A stretch of DNA of 64,000 bases from Streptomyces griseocarneus (GTDB taxonomy: Bacteria; Actinomycetota; Actinomycetes; Streptomycetales; Streptomycetaceae), in the NCBI GenBank assembly GCA_003674045.1, contig PENC01000002.1:1054001-1118000 (forward strand). Reading direction: 5' to 3'. Shown here piece after piece: positions 16,063 through 24,528 of this stretch (positions within the stretch are counted from its first letter, which is position 1; the number at the start of each line of letters is the position of its first letter). Under the pieces are notes generated by a model. That model ran no database searches, was not told the DNA's origin, and saw only the letters and a program-made list of their open reading frames with translations. The translations under genes were made by a program, and so were the position numbers.

Positions 16063-17388
16063 CTACAGCGGCGTCACCGCAGCACCCTTGAGCGCCGAGA
16101 CATCAACCGCATCCGCCATCGCCCGGTACCCCGCGTCATTCGGATGCAGACCGTCCCCCGAGTCATAGGCCGGAAGAAGCCGCTCCGGGTCCGCCGGATC
16201 CCGCAGCGTACGGTCGAAGTCCACGACCTCGTCGAAGACCCGGCCCGAGCGGATGACCTCGTTCACGCCCTGGCGCGTCGCCTCCTGCCGCTCCACCGTG
16301 CCCGCGTGCCCGCCGAACGGCGTCAGCGTGGAGCCCACGACGCGCAGGCCACGGGCGTGGGCGCGGTCCACCAGGGCGCGGAGGCCGTTCAGGATGCGCT
16401 GGGGGTCCTCCACCTGCGGGCGGCGCAGGATGTCGTTGACGCCGAGCATCATCACCACGACCCGCACGCCCGACCGGCTGAGCACGTCACGGTCGAAGCG
16501 TTCCAGGCCACTGGGGTTGTTCACCGGCGGCGGCCCCGAGTTGCCGAGCAGGATGCGGTTGCCGCTTATGCCCTCGTTGAGAACGCTGTAGCGGGGCGCG
16601 TCCGGCTCGCTGCGCAACCGCGCGGCCAGGAAGTCCGGCCAGCGGTGATTGGCACCGACCGTCGAGTTCACACCCGCCGTGATCGAGTCGCCGAAGGCGA
16701 CGACCGCGCCGCGCGCCTCCTGGGACCAGACGTCCACGGCCGTCAGATACCGCCAGTACGGCACCTTCGTGGTGTAGCCGCTGCCCTGCACGTCCTCCGT
16801 CCGGTCGCCGCGGGCCGCGTAGGAGGTCTGGCGCGCCTGCGGCTGGTACGTCACCGGGCCGGACGGCATCTCCGTGTACGTCGTGACCAGCAGGTCGGAC
16901 CCGGCGGACACGGCGAGCTGCACGGGGTCGCTGAGCAGCGACCCCCCGGGCGCGATCGTGGCCACGGACTGTCCGCCGAAGGTCAGCCGCCGCATGGTGC
17001 CGGGCACCGCCGCGGGCGTGTCGTGGGCCGCGGCCACGGCCAGCGAGGCGTGACCGACGGGCAGCGGCCGCACACCGAACAGGTTGGAGAGCTGGATGCG
17101 CACCGACGTGCCGCTCACGCCGTTGCGCACGACGTTCCGCAGGGACATGCCGGGGAAGCCATGCGGCGTGTTCGACTCGGCGGCGGCCGGCGCCGTGGAC
17201 CAGGAGCCGACCCACTCGCCGGAGGCGGCGGGGGCGGCCGTGCCACGGCTCTCGTGCGGGCTCGACGCGGGCCCGCGGCCGTGGCCGCCCACCCCGACGA
17301 ATATCGCCGTCGAGACGATGATCACCACGGCTGCCAGCGCGGCGAGCACGGCGTACGCCGTACCGCGGGACAGGGGTGGCCTGTTCAT
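16063..17388 (-). CDS. SGNH/GDSL-family lipase/esterase, membrane-anchored or secreted
   Basis: The 441-residue protein has an N-terminal membrane anchor or signal (about residues 12-31), a beta-sandwich region of about 150 residues, then an SGNH hydrolase domain. All four blocks are visible: AFGDSITAG (nucleophile Ser), the GISGNRIL Gly/Asn block, LGVNDI with the Asn, and DGLHPND with the catalytic Asp and His. Such enzymes hydrolyse acyl esters outside the cell. ATG 17388 is preferred because AGGAGAG lies upstream. It is divergent from the DUF445 gene. Confidence 0.88.
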   Translation of the reverse strand: MNRPPLSRGTAYAVLAALAAVVIIVSTAIFVGVGGHGRGPASSPHESRGTAAPAASGEWVGSWSTAPAAAESNTPHGFPGMSLRNVVRNGVSGTSVRIQLSNLFGVRPLPVGHASLAVAAAHDTPAAVPGTMRRLTFGGQSVATIAPGGSLLSDPVQLAVSAGSDLLVTTYTEMPSGPVTYQPQARQTSYAARGDRTEDVQGSGYTTKVPYWRYLTAVDVWSQEARGAVVAFGDSITAGVNSTVGANHRWPDFLAARLRSEPDAPRYSVLNEGISGNRILLGNSGPPPVNNPSGLERFDRDVLSRSGVRVVVMMLGVNDILRRPQVEDPQRILNGLRALVDRAHARGLRVVGSTLTPFGGHAGTVERQEATRQGVNEVIRSGRVFDEVVDFDRTLRDPADPERLLPAYDSGDGLHPNDAGYRAMADAVDVSALKGAAVTPL

Positions 17389-17646
17389 GGCGAGTCTCTC
17401 CTGGACGAGGCGGAGCGCTGCGCTCCGGGCGGACCTGGGACGAAAACAGCGACTGATCAGCAACAGCGCCCTCGCGGTCCGATCGCCGTTCCATGATCCC
17501 ACGGCGTCCTGGGGGCGCGCCTGTCGGCCAGTGGGTCACGCAACGTGTCACATGCGACTTGTCAGACGCCGGGAACTCCGACTTCGTTCCAGGAGTAGGT
17601 CAGGCAGGGACAATGCATGTGAAGACGGCTCGAACGGGTGGTGTGG

Positions 17647-19005
17647 ATGGAACGGTCCCCCGACGGCGGCGCGAACGCGTCCGCCCCTTCCGCGGGCACG
17701 TCCGCCGACGCCTCCGCAGGAGTGCTGCCCACGCCGCCCGGCGGCCTCACCTACAGCGCCTCCGACGAGGAGAAACGGCGCGGCGTGCGCCGGATGAAGA
17801 CCCTCGCGACCGGGCTTCTGCTCCTTGTCGCCGCCGTCTACGCCCTTGCCACCTGGGCCCGCTCCGCGGGCGCGGGCCCCTGGGCGGGCTATGTCGCGGC
17901 GGCCGCCGAGGCGGGCATGGTCGGCGCGCTGGCGGACTGGTTCGCCGTCACCGCGCTCTTCCGGCGCCCGATGGGCCTGCCCATCCCGCACACGGCGATC
18001 ATCCCCACCAAGAAGGACCAGCTCGGAGCCAGCCTCGGCGAATTCGTCGGCGAGAACTTCCTCTCCGGCGAGGTCGTACGGCTGCGGCTGCGGACCGTCG
18101 GCATCGCCTCCCGGCTGGGCGGCTGGCTGGCCGAGCCCGCGCACGCCGACCGGGTGACGAGCGAGCTGGCCACGGCCCTGCGCGGCGCACTCACCGTCCT
18201 GCGCGACTCCGACGTCCAGGCCGTCGTCGGCGAGGCCGTCACCCGGCGGGCCGACGCCCAGGAGGTCGCGCCGGGTATCGGCGCCATGCTGGAAAAAGTC
18301 GTCGCGGACGGCGGGCACCGCAGGATCGTCGACCTCGTGTGCGTCCGCGCCCACGACTGGCTCCTCGCGCACGGTGACTCGGTGATGCAGGCCGTCACCG
18401 GCGGCGCGCCCGGCTGGACGCCGCGGTTCGTCGACCGCAAGGTCGGCGAGCGCGTCTACAAGGAGCTGCTGCGCTTCATCACCGAGATGCGGGACATGCC
18501 GGACCACCCGGCGCGGGGAGCCGTCGACCGTTTCCTCACCGACTTCGCCGGTGACCTGCAGTCCGACACAGACACCCGGGCCCGGGTCGAGCGCCTCAAA
18601 TCCGAGGTGCTCGGACGGAGCGAGGTGCAGGACCTCATCGCCTCCGCGTGGGGCGCCGTCCGCGCCATGGTCGTCGCCGCCGCGGAGGACGAACGCAGCG
18701 AGCTGCGCCTGCGGGTACGGGCGGGCCTCGTCTCGCTCGGCACGCGGCTGACGGGCGACGACCGGATGCGGGCGAAGATGGACACGTGGCTGGAGGACGC
18801 GGCGGTGTACGTCGTGACCACGTACCGCGACGAGATCACGGCCCTCATCACGGAGACCATCGCGGGCTGGGACGCGGACCACACGTCCCGCAAGATCGAG
18901 GCCCACATCGGCCGGGATCTCCAGTTCATCCGCATCAACGGAACCGTCGTAGGCGCCCTCGCGGGCCTGGCCATCTACACGGTGTCGGGTTTGCTCGGGG
19001 GGTGA
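17647..19005 (+). CDS. DUF445 membrane protein
   Basis: The 452-residue protein matches the DUF445 family (YheB/YjiN type). The N-terminus is Ala/Ser/Pro-rich, the first membrane helix is at about 54-76 and the conserved ALADWFAVTALFRRP motif follows. A long helical region and a second hydrophobic helix lie at the extreme C-terminus (VVGALAGLAIYTVSGLL). The function of the family is not established. The start could be ATG 17647 or one of the GTG codons just before it; the choice changes only three residues. It is divergent from the GDSL gene. Confidence 0.82.
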   Translation: MERSPDGGANASAPSAGTSADASAGVLPTPPGGLTYSASDEEKRRGVRRMKTLATGLLLLVAAVYALATWARSAGAGPWAGYVAAAAEAGMVGALADWFAVTALFRRPMGLPIPHTAIIPTKKDQLGASLGEFVGENFLSGEVVRLRLRTVGIASRLGGWLAEPAHADRVTSELATALRGALTVLRDSDVQAVVGEAVTRRADAQEVAPGIGAMLEKVVADGGHRRIVDLVCVRAHDWLLAHGDSVMQAVTGGAPGWTPRFVDRKVGERVYKELLRFITEMRDMPDHPARGAVDRFLTDFAGDLQSDTDTRARVERLKSEVLGRSEVQDLIASAWGAVRAMVVAAAEDERSELRLRVRAGLVSLGTRLTGDDRMRAKMDTWLEDAAVYVVTTYRDEITALITETIAGWDADHTSRKIEAHIGRDLQFIRINGTVVGALAGLAIYTVSGLLGG

Positions 19006-19042
19006 CCGGTGCTCGACTGCGGCCCGTTTCCGGGTCGCGCCC

Positions 19043-19132
19043 ACGGGGGTGCGTCTTGCGCTGCGCGCGCGTCTGCGGGCCCGGTGGGGGCTTGTCGCGC
19101 AGTTCCCCGCGCCCCTAAAGGGGCGCACCCCC
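19043..19132 (-). repeat. Dispersed Streptomyces repeat (left arm of a composite)
   Basis: The inverted core reads CGCGCAGTTCCCCGCGCCCC, with the variable 50-bp flank GTGCGTCTTGCGCTGCGCG to its left. It directly adjoins the long element at 19142-19325. The two cores at 19091-19116 and 19288-19313 are inverted to each other. Confidence 0.8.
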
Positions 19133-19141
19133 TGCGCGGAT

Positions 19142-19325
19142 AGCCAACCGACTGCGGAGGGGGCGGGGCCGGAGGGCGGGGTTCTGGAACGACGGTGCAC
19201 GAAGCACAGCACCCCACCCGCATCACCCGCACGCACCGCGTTCCAGGTTCCCGCCCGGAGGCAACGCCCCCGGCCCACAGACAACCCAGGGGCGCGGGGA
19301 ACGGCGCGAGAAGCGACCACCGGCC
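19142..19325 (+). repeat. Long dispersed GC-rich element, copy 2
   Basis: This is a near-identical inverted copy of 121-295. Together with 19091-19116 it forms a roughly 220-bp unit with about 26-bp imperfect inverted ends, like a small non-autonomous transposable element. No transposase gene is nearby. It fills the gap between the DUF445 and DUF1707 genes. Confidence 0.75.
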
Positions 19326-19340
19326 CGCAGACGAAGACGG

Positions 19341-19973
19341 CTACTCCAACGACTTACGGGACTCCACGGCCGCCGCCGACTCCAGCGGCTTGCGTACGAC
19401 CCCCACCCCGCCCCACATCGCCAGGCCCGTCACCCGGACCTTCGGGGACCCCGGGGTCCCCGTACCCGTGGCGCTGCCGCCGAAGCCGCCCATGACGCCG
19501 ATGCCGCGGACCTCGACGTCCAGGTCCGGGGGGACGACGACGCCTATGCCGCCGAAGAAGGCGAAGCAGCGGATGACCACCTCGCGATCCTCGAAGCGCG
19601 CCTCGCGCAGGTCGATGTTGCCGCCGCCGAACATCGTGAACGCCGTGAAACGGCGGGCCACCGTCCAGCCGCCCCAGCGGCGGAAGCCGCCCCACATGGC
19701 GAAGGCGCCCTTCGAGGTGGCGGGCCCGCCGATCTTCCCGGCCCAGCCGCCCTCCTCACGCTTCGCCAGGGAAGGCGAAGGAGAACCCGTCGCGGGCAGG
19801 TCCCGCACCAGCGGCTCCAGTTCCGCGTGCGTACGGGCCTTGTACGCCGCGTCGACGCGCTGCCCGAACTCCTCCATGTCGAGCCGCCCCTCGGCGAGGG
19901 CCTCGCGCAGGACTTCGGCAATACGCTCGCGTTCGGCGTCGGAGGCCCGCATCTCAGGCAGTTCGCTCGTCAT
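19341..19973 (-). CDS. DUF1707 (SHOCT-like) protein with DUF2154-type tail
   Basis: The 210-residue protein starts with the DUF1707 motif MRASDAERERIAEVLREALAEGRLDMEEFGQRVDAAYKARTxxEL (residues 7-51), a helical domain common in Streptomyces. A Gly-rich linker follows, then a beta-rich C-terminal region of alternating strands (FTMFGGGNIDLREARF, VEVRGIGVMGGF) like the LiaF/DUF2154 cell-wall-active domain. It may sense or respond to envelope stress. ATG 19973 was chosen because DUF1707 proteins start a few residues before this motif. Confidence 0.82.
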   Translation of the reverse strand: MTSELPEMRASDAERERIAEVLREALAEGRLDMEEFGQRVDAAYKARTHAELEPLVRDLPATGSPSPSLAKREEGGWAGKIGGPATSKGAFAMWGGFRRWGGWTVARRFTAFTMFGGGNIDLREARFEDREVVIRCFAFFGGIGVVVPPDLDVEVRGIGVMGGFGGSATGTGTPGSPKVRVTGLAMWGGVGVVRKPLESAAAVESRKSLE

Positions 19974-20274
19974 GGCGAACAGGGTAGCGACCGCAACCCG
20001 GGTCACGGCCGGGCCGCAGGACAGCACAGGGTGGCACAGGACGACACAAGGGCGCCCCATTCGGCGCATAGCAGTCGCATCCCACGGCACATCCGGTCGT
20101 TGAACCTCGATAGTCCGCCGACCTCGAGCGCCGGAGTGCCGGACTCACCCGTTCGGCCTACGGCGCGGCCACCGCTGTGCCACGTCTTCCGGCCCCGAAC
20201 GCATGATGCGATGGTGTCCGGCGGGGCGTACGGCGCACAGCGAACCGACCGACACGACGGAGTCCCAGACGACA

Positions 20275-22530
20275 ATGAGCGACGAGCAGTCACAGCAGCG
20301 GCAGGCGGGCTGGTCGCCCAAGGGCACCGCCGCGAACGGCAGACCAGGCAGACCCAAGCGCACCGGCTGGCGCAGACTCCTGCCGACGTGGCGCATGGTG
20401 CTGGGCGGATTCCTGCTGATCGTCCTGCTGATCGCGGGCGCCCTCGTCGCCGGCTACATGCTGGTGAACATCCCCCCGGCCAACAAGGCGGCCGTCGCCG
20501 AGAGCAACGTCTATCTCTACGCGGACGGCTCCCAGCTCGCCCGCGACGGCGAGGTCAACCGCGAGAGCGTCTCACTGAGCCGCGTGCCGAAGACCGTCCA
20601 GCACGCCGTGCTCGCCGCCGAGGACCGCGACTTCTACTCCGAGTCCGCCGTGAACCCCGAGGCCATGCTGCGCGCCGCGTGGAACACCGCCACCGGCAAG
20701 GGCAAGCAGTCCGGCTCCACCATCACCCAGCAGTACGTCAAGAACTACTACCTGGGCCAGGAGCAGACCGTCAGCCGCAAGGTGAAGGAGTTCTTCATCG
20801 CGATCAAACTCGACCGCGAGGAGAGCAAGGACGACATCCTCGAAGGCTATTTGAACACCAGCTACTTCGGGCGCAACGCCTACGGCATCCAGGCCGCCGC
20901 CCAGGCGTACTACGCCAAGGACTCCGACAGGCTGAACACCGCCGAGGGCGCCTACCTCGCGACGCTGCTCAACGCGCCCAGCGCGTACGACGTCGGCGCG
21001 CACCCCGAGAACAAGCCGCGCGCCATGGCCCGCTGGAACTACGTCCTCGACGGCATGGTCAAGAAGAAGTGGCTCGCCGCGGACGAGCGGGCGAAGATGC
21101 AGTTCCCCACACCCGGCAAGTCCCGGCCGCGGGTCGGCATGTCCGGCCAGCGCGGCTATCTGGTGGAGGCCGTCAAGGACTACCTCACCACCGACAACAA
21201 GATCATCGACGAGCAGACACTGGCCCGCGGCGGCTACCGCATCACCACGACCATCGAGAAGGACAAGCAGGACTCCTTCGTCAACGCCGTGCAGAAACAG
21301 CTGATGGACGACCTGAGCGACAGCAGACCGGTCGACCGCTATGTCCGCGCGGGCGGCGCCTCCATCGACCCGAAGACGGGCCGGGTCGTCGCGCTCTACG
21401 GCGGCGTCGACTACACCAAGCAGTACGTCAACAACGCGACCCGGCGCGACTACCAGGTGGGTTCCACGTTCAAGCCGTTCGTCTTCACCTCCGCCGTCGA
21501 GAACGACGCGACGACGCAGGACGGCCGCTCCATCACCCCCAACACCCTCTACGACGGCACCAACAAGCGCCCGGTACAGGGCCGCAACGGGCCCGTCGGC
21601 TACGCACCCGCCAACGAGGACGACAGGTCGTACGGGCAGATCACCGTCACCAAGGCCACCGACCTGTCCGTCAACGCGGTCTACGCCCAGATGGCACAGG
21701 ACGTCGGCCCGAGCAAGGTCAAGGACACCGCGATCGCCCTCGGCATCCCCGCGAAGACCCCCGAGCTGACCGCCACCCCCTCCATCGCGCTGGGCGTGGC
21801 CACCGCCAGCGTCCTCGACATGACCCAGGCGTACGCGACGCTCGCCAACCACGGCAGGCACGGCCCGTACACGCTGGTCGACAAGGTCGCCAAGGCCGGC
21901 GAGAACGTCGAACTGCCCGGCAAGGAGCCCAAGCGGGCCGTCACGCGCGACGCCGCCGACACCACCACGGCCGTGCTCAAGAGCGTCGTCGACAACGGCA
22001 CCGGATCGGCCGCGCAGGCCGCCGGACGCCCCGCCGCGGGCAAGACCGGCACGGCGGAGGAGGACAAGGCCGCCTGGTTCGCGGGCTACACCCCCGACCT
22101 CGCGACCGTCGTCGCGGTCATGGGCCAGGACTCCGACACCGGCACCCAGAAGCCGCTCTACGGGGCGACCGGGGAGGCCCGCATCAACGGCGGCGGCGCA
22201 CCCGCGAACATCTGGGCCGCCTACACCGAGGCGGCGCTGAGCGGCACCCCGGTGCGGGACTTCGACCTGCAGATGTCGGGCGCCGGGCCCGCGCCCTCGC
22301 TGGAGCCGCCGTCCTCCTCCGCGCCGCCGTCGGAGAGCTCCGCGCCGCCCTCGTCCCCGGCCCCGCCCAGCTTCCCGACCCGCCCCTCGCGCCCGCCGGG
22401 CCCGCCGACCGGACCGCCGACGCTGCCGGGCCCGCCGACCGGGCTGCCGAGCCTGCCGCCCTTCACGCTCTTCCCCGAGCAGAAGGACCAGCGGCACGAG
22501 CGGGAAGGGCTCCTGGGCTACGAGTACTGA
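20275..22530 (+). CDS. Class A penicillin-binding protein (transglycosylase/transpeptidase)
   Basis: The 751-residue bifunctional enzyme polymerises and crosslinks peptidoglycan outside the membrane. A cytoplasmic basic N-terminus leads to one membrane helix at about 43-65. The GT51 domain has E116-DRDFY and GSTITQQYVKN. The transpeptidase domain has S397-TFK400, the SVN motif in DLSVNAVYAQ, and K590-TG. The last ~80 residues are Pro/Ser-rich, typical of actinobacterial cell-wall spanning tails. The start is ATG 20275. It converges on the guanidinium exporter gene with only 10 bp between them. Confidence 0.93.
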   Translation: MSDEQSQQRQAGWSPKGTAANGRPGRPKRTGWRRLLPTWRMVLGGFLLIVLLIAGALVAGYMLVNIPPANKAAVAESNVYLYADGSQLARDGEVNRESVSLSRVPKTVQHAVLAAEDRDFYSESAVNPEAMLRAAWNTATGKGKQSGSTITQQYVKNYYLGQEQTVSRKVKEFFIAIKLDREESKDDILEGYLNTSYFGRNAYGIQAAAQAYYAKDSDRLNTAEGAYLATLLNAPSAYDVGAHPENKPRAMARWNYVLDGMVKKKWLAADERAKMQFPTPGKSRPRVGMSGQRGYLVEAVKDYLTTDNKIIDEQTLARGGYRITTTIEKDKQDSFVNAVQKQLMDDLSDSRPVDRYVRAGGASIDPKTGRVVALYGGVDYTKQYVNNATRRDYQVGSTFKPFVFTSAVENDATTQDGRSITPNTLYDGTNKRPVQGRNGPVGYAPANEDDRSYGQITVTKATDLSVNAVYAQMAQDVGPSKVKDTAIALGIPAKTPELTATPSIALGVATASVLDMTQAYATLANHGRHGPYTLVDKVAKAGENVELPGKEPKRAVTRDAADTTTAVLKSVVDNGTGSAAQAAGRPAAGKTGTAEEDKAAWFAGYTPDLATVVAVMGQDSDTGTQKPLYGATGEARINGGGAPANIWAAYTEAALSGTPVRDFDLQMSGAGPAPSLEPPSSSAPPSESSAPPSSPAPPSFPTRPSRPPGPPTGPPTLPGPPTGLPSLPPFTLFPEQKDQRHEREGLLGYEY

Positions 22531-22540
22531 CGCCCGCTGA

Positions 22541-22861
22541 TCAGTGGCCCGAGGTGGCCTTGAGGCCCACCACGGCCACCAGCAGCAGGACGACGAAGAA
22601 GATGCGCGCGGCGGTCGCGGGCTCGCCGAGCACGGCCATGCCGAAGACCGCCGCGCCCGCCGCGCCGATGCCGACCCAGACGCCGTACGCCGTGCCGATC
22701 GGCAGCGTCCGCGCGGCCTGGGAGAGCAGCAGCATGCTGGCCGCGATACCCGCGACGGTGAACACGCTCGGCCAGAGCCTGGTGAACCCGTCGGTGAACT
22801 TCATGCCGATCGACCAGGCGACCTCGAGCAGACCGGCGACGGCGAGCAGGACCCATGCCAT
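22541..22861 (-). CDS. gdx: Guanidinium exporter (SMR family, Gdx/SugE subtype)
   Basis: The 106-residue four-helix protein is a small multidrug resistance transporter that exchanges guanidinium for protons as a dual-topology dimer. It has the Gdx-type signature: central E13 in AGLLEVAWSIGMK and the GFTRLWPS segment at 25-32. QacE-type drug exporters differ there. The gene is preceded by a guanidine-III riboswitch, which independently supports the substrate. ATG 22861 has GGAGG at good distance, 35 bp downstream of the aptamer. Confidence 0.93.
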   Translation of the reverse strand: MAWVLLAVAGLLEVAWSIGMKFTDGFTRLWPSVFTVAGIAASMLLLSQAARTLPIGTAYGVWVGIGAAGAAVFGMAVLGEPATAARIFFVVLLLVAVVGLKATSGH

Positions 22862-22896
22862 GACGGCACCTCCGTGGAAGACATTCCTTCAGGGGT

Positions 22897-22938
22897 GCGT
22901 CGTCTTGTCCTGACCCGGTACGGCGCGTCTCGTCGGGC
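22897..22938 (-). ncRNA. Guanidine-III riboswitch
   Basis: Read on the minus strand, the 42-nt element is GCCCGACGAGACGCGCCGT followed by ACCGGGTCAGGACAAGACG and ACGC. It matches the guanidine-III aptamer as I remember it from Thermobifida fusca. The invariant GTCAGGACAAGACG stretch is intact. The outer stem is changed on both sides (CCCG pairs with CGGG) so pairing is kept. The GCGCCGT/ACGACGC pseudoknot partner has one mismatch. It lies 35 nt upstream of the gdx start codon, so guanidine binding probably exposes the ribosome-binding site. Confidence 0.92.
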
Positions 22939-23001
22939 ACCTACGACCGTAGCAAATGCCCGGGACGAACGAAGATCAGCGGATCGGAGGGATCAGCGGG
23001 A

Positions 23002-23343
23002 TCAGAGGTAGAGCCCCGTGGAGTCCTCGGACCCCTCCAGGCGCTCCGCCGCCACCGCGTGCAGGTCGCGCTCGCGCATCAGCACGTACGCCACGCCGCG
23101 GACCTCGACCTCGGCGCGGTCCTCCGGGTCGTAGAGCACCCGGTCGCCCGGCTCCACCGTGCGCACGCTCTGGCCGACGGCCACGACCTCCGCCCACGCC
23201 AGCCTGCGGCCCACCGCCGCCGTCGCCGGGATGACGATGCCGCCGCTGGACCGGCGCTCGCCCTCCGGAATGTCGGTACGGACCAGCACCCGGTCGTGGA
23301 GCATCCGGATGGGCAGCTTGTCGTGGGTGGTGTGCGTACTCAC
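23002..23343 (-). CDS. GroES-like co-chaperonin family protein
   Basis: The 113-residue protein has the Cpn10 fold: IRMLHDRVLVRTDIPEG at the start, the SSGGIVIPATA mobile-loop-like segment, and AEVVAVGQSVRTVEPGDRVLYDP in the core. No groEL gene is adjacent, so this is an extra GroES paralogue, as seen in many actinomycetes, rather than the main one. It could form a ring with the housekeeping GroEL or serve another purpose. GTG 23343 was chosen because the fold begins shortly after it. Confidence 0.85.
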   Translation of the reverse strand: MSTHTTHDKLPIRMLHDRVLVRTDIPEGERRSSGGIVIPATAAVGRRLAWAEVVAVGQSVRTVEPGDRVLYDPEDRAEVEVRGVAYVLMRERDLHAVAAERLEGSEDSTGLYL

Positions 23344-23451
23344 GCCATGACCGTACCTGGCCGCGCGTGGCCTCGCGGCCACGGCGGCGGATCCGCCGAT
23401 GTGAACGCGGCCACGCTGCGCGCCCCGTGGGGCGCCACGGCTCGCGGGGCG

Positions 23452-23772
23452 CTACGACTTGCGGCGGCGGGAGGAGACCGTGAAGAAGCCGATCACGCCC
23501 ACCGCGACCATCGCGACCGGGACGATCCGCTCCAGGCGCGGGCTGCCGTCCTCGGCGACCAGGCCGGCGCGGACGTCGGAGACCAGGCGGTTCACCGCCA
23601 CATAGGCGCGCCCGGCGGTCTGGTCGACCTTGGAGGTCACCTTCGCCCTGGCGTCGCCCACGATCGTCCTCGGGTGCATCCGCACACCGATCTCGTCGAG
23701 CGTCACGGCGAGCTCCTGCCGCCTGCGGGCGATGTCCGCCTCGATCTGCGCAGGGGTCCTGGCATCCGACAC
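23452..23772 (-). CDS. DUF3618 membrane-anchored protein
   Basis: The 106-residue protein opens with the DUF3618 pattern RTPAQIEADIARRRQELAVTLDEIGVRMHPRTIV. A helical stretch follows, then one C-terminal membrane helix (about 84-100) and a basic RRRKS tail. The family is common in actinobacteria and has no settled function. It is divergent from the bcp gene. Confidence 0.85.
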   Translation of the reverse strand: MSDARTPAQIEADIARRRQELAVTLDEIGVRMHPRTIVGDARAKVTSKVDQTAGRAYVAVNRLVSDVRAGLVAEDGSPRLERIVPVAMVAVGVIGFFTVSSRRRKS

Positions 23773-23918
23773 CGCGCTGCCTCCGTCGTCTCGATAAGAG
23801 TGATGATGAGTGATGACGACAGTCTGTCAGCTCGGCGGACCCCGTGCCCCACGGCACCCCCGATCGGCAAGCTGACTACGCTCGGGGATCCGGCCCCGAA
23901 CCCCGACGAGGAGATCCC

Positions 23919-24386
23919 ATGAGCGAGCGCCTGCAGCCCGGCGACACCGCCCCCGCCTTCACCCTGCCCGACGCCGACGGCAAGCCGGTGTCCCTGGCCG
24001 ACCACAAGGGCCGCAAGGTCATCGTCTACTTCTACCCCGCCGCGCTCACGCCCGGCTGCACGAAGCAGGCGTGCGACTTCACCGACAACCTCGACTTCCT
24101 GGCCGGGCAGGGCTACGACGTGATCGGCGTCTCGCCCGACAAGCCGGAGAAGCTCGCGAAGTTCCGCGACAAGGAGTCACTCAAGGTGACGCTGGTCGGC
24201 GACCCGGACAAGACCGTCCTGGAGGCCTACGGCGCGTACGGCGAGAAGAAGCTCTACGGCAAGGTGGTGACCGGCGTCATCCGCTCCACGGTGATCGTGG
24301 ACGAGGAGGGCAAGGTCGAGCGCGCCCTGTACAACGTCAAGGCCACGGGCCACGTAGCGAAGATCATCAAGGACCTGGGGCTGTAA
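23919..24386 (+). CDS. bcp: Thioredoxin-dependent peroxiredoxin Bcp
   Basis: The 155-residue atypical two-cysteine peroxiredoxin reduces hydrogen peroxide and organic hydroperoxides in the cytoplasm. The peroxidatic site TPGCTKQACDF holds C47, with the resolving C52 five residues later as in E. coli Bcp. The active-site Thr44/Pro45 and a C-terminal Arg are present. ATG 23919 has GAGGAG at good distance. A dispersed repeat follows directly. Confidence 0.93.
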   Translation: MSERLQPGDTAPAFTLPDADGKPVSLADHKGRKVIVYFYPAALTPGCTKQACDFTDNLDFLAGQGYDVIGVSPDKPEKLAKFRDKESLKVTLVGDPDKTVLEAYGAYGEKKLYGKVVTGVIRSTVIVDEEGKVERALYNVKATGHVAKIIKDLGL

Positions 24387-24387
24387 C

Positions 24388-24507
24388 CGCGCCCCTGCAA
24401 GGGGCGCGGGGCTGCGACATCATGCGGCTCCGCCGCGTGGGTGCGACAAGCCCCCACCGGACCCGCAGCCGCCCACCGGGCCGACAAGGCACCCCGGTGG
24501 GCGCAGC
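24388..24507 (+). repeat. Dispersed Streptomyces repeat after bcp
   Basis: It begins with the hairpin GCGCCCCT-GCA-AGGGGCGC, continues GGGGCTGCGACATCATGCGG and ends in CACCCCGGTGGGCGC. The hairpin starts 4 bp after the bcp stop, so this copy may also end transcription between the convergent bcp and kinase genes. Confidence 0.8.
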
Positions 24508-24528
24508 AGGGGCGGGGCGCGGCCCCGG

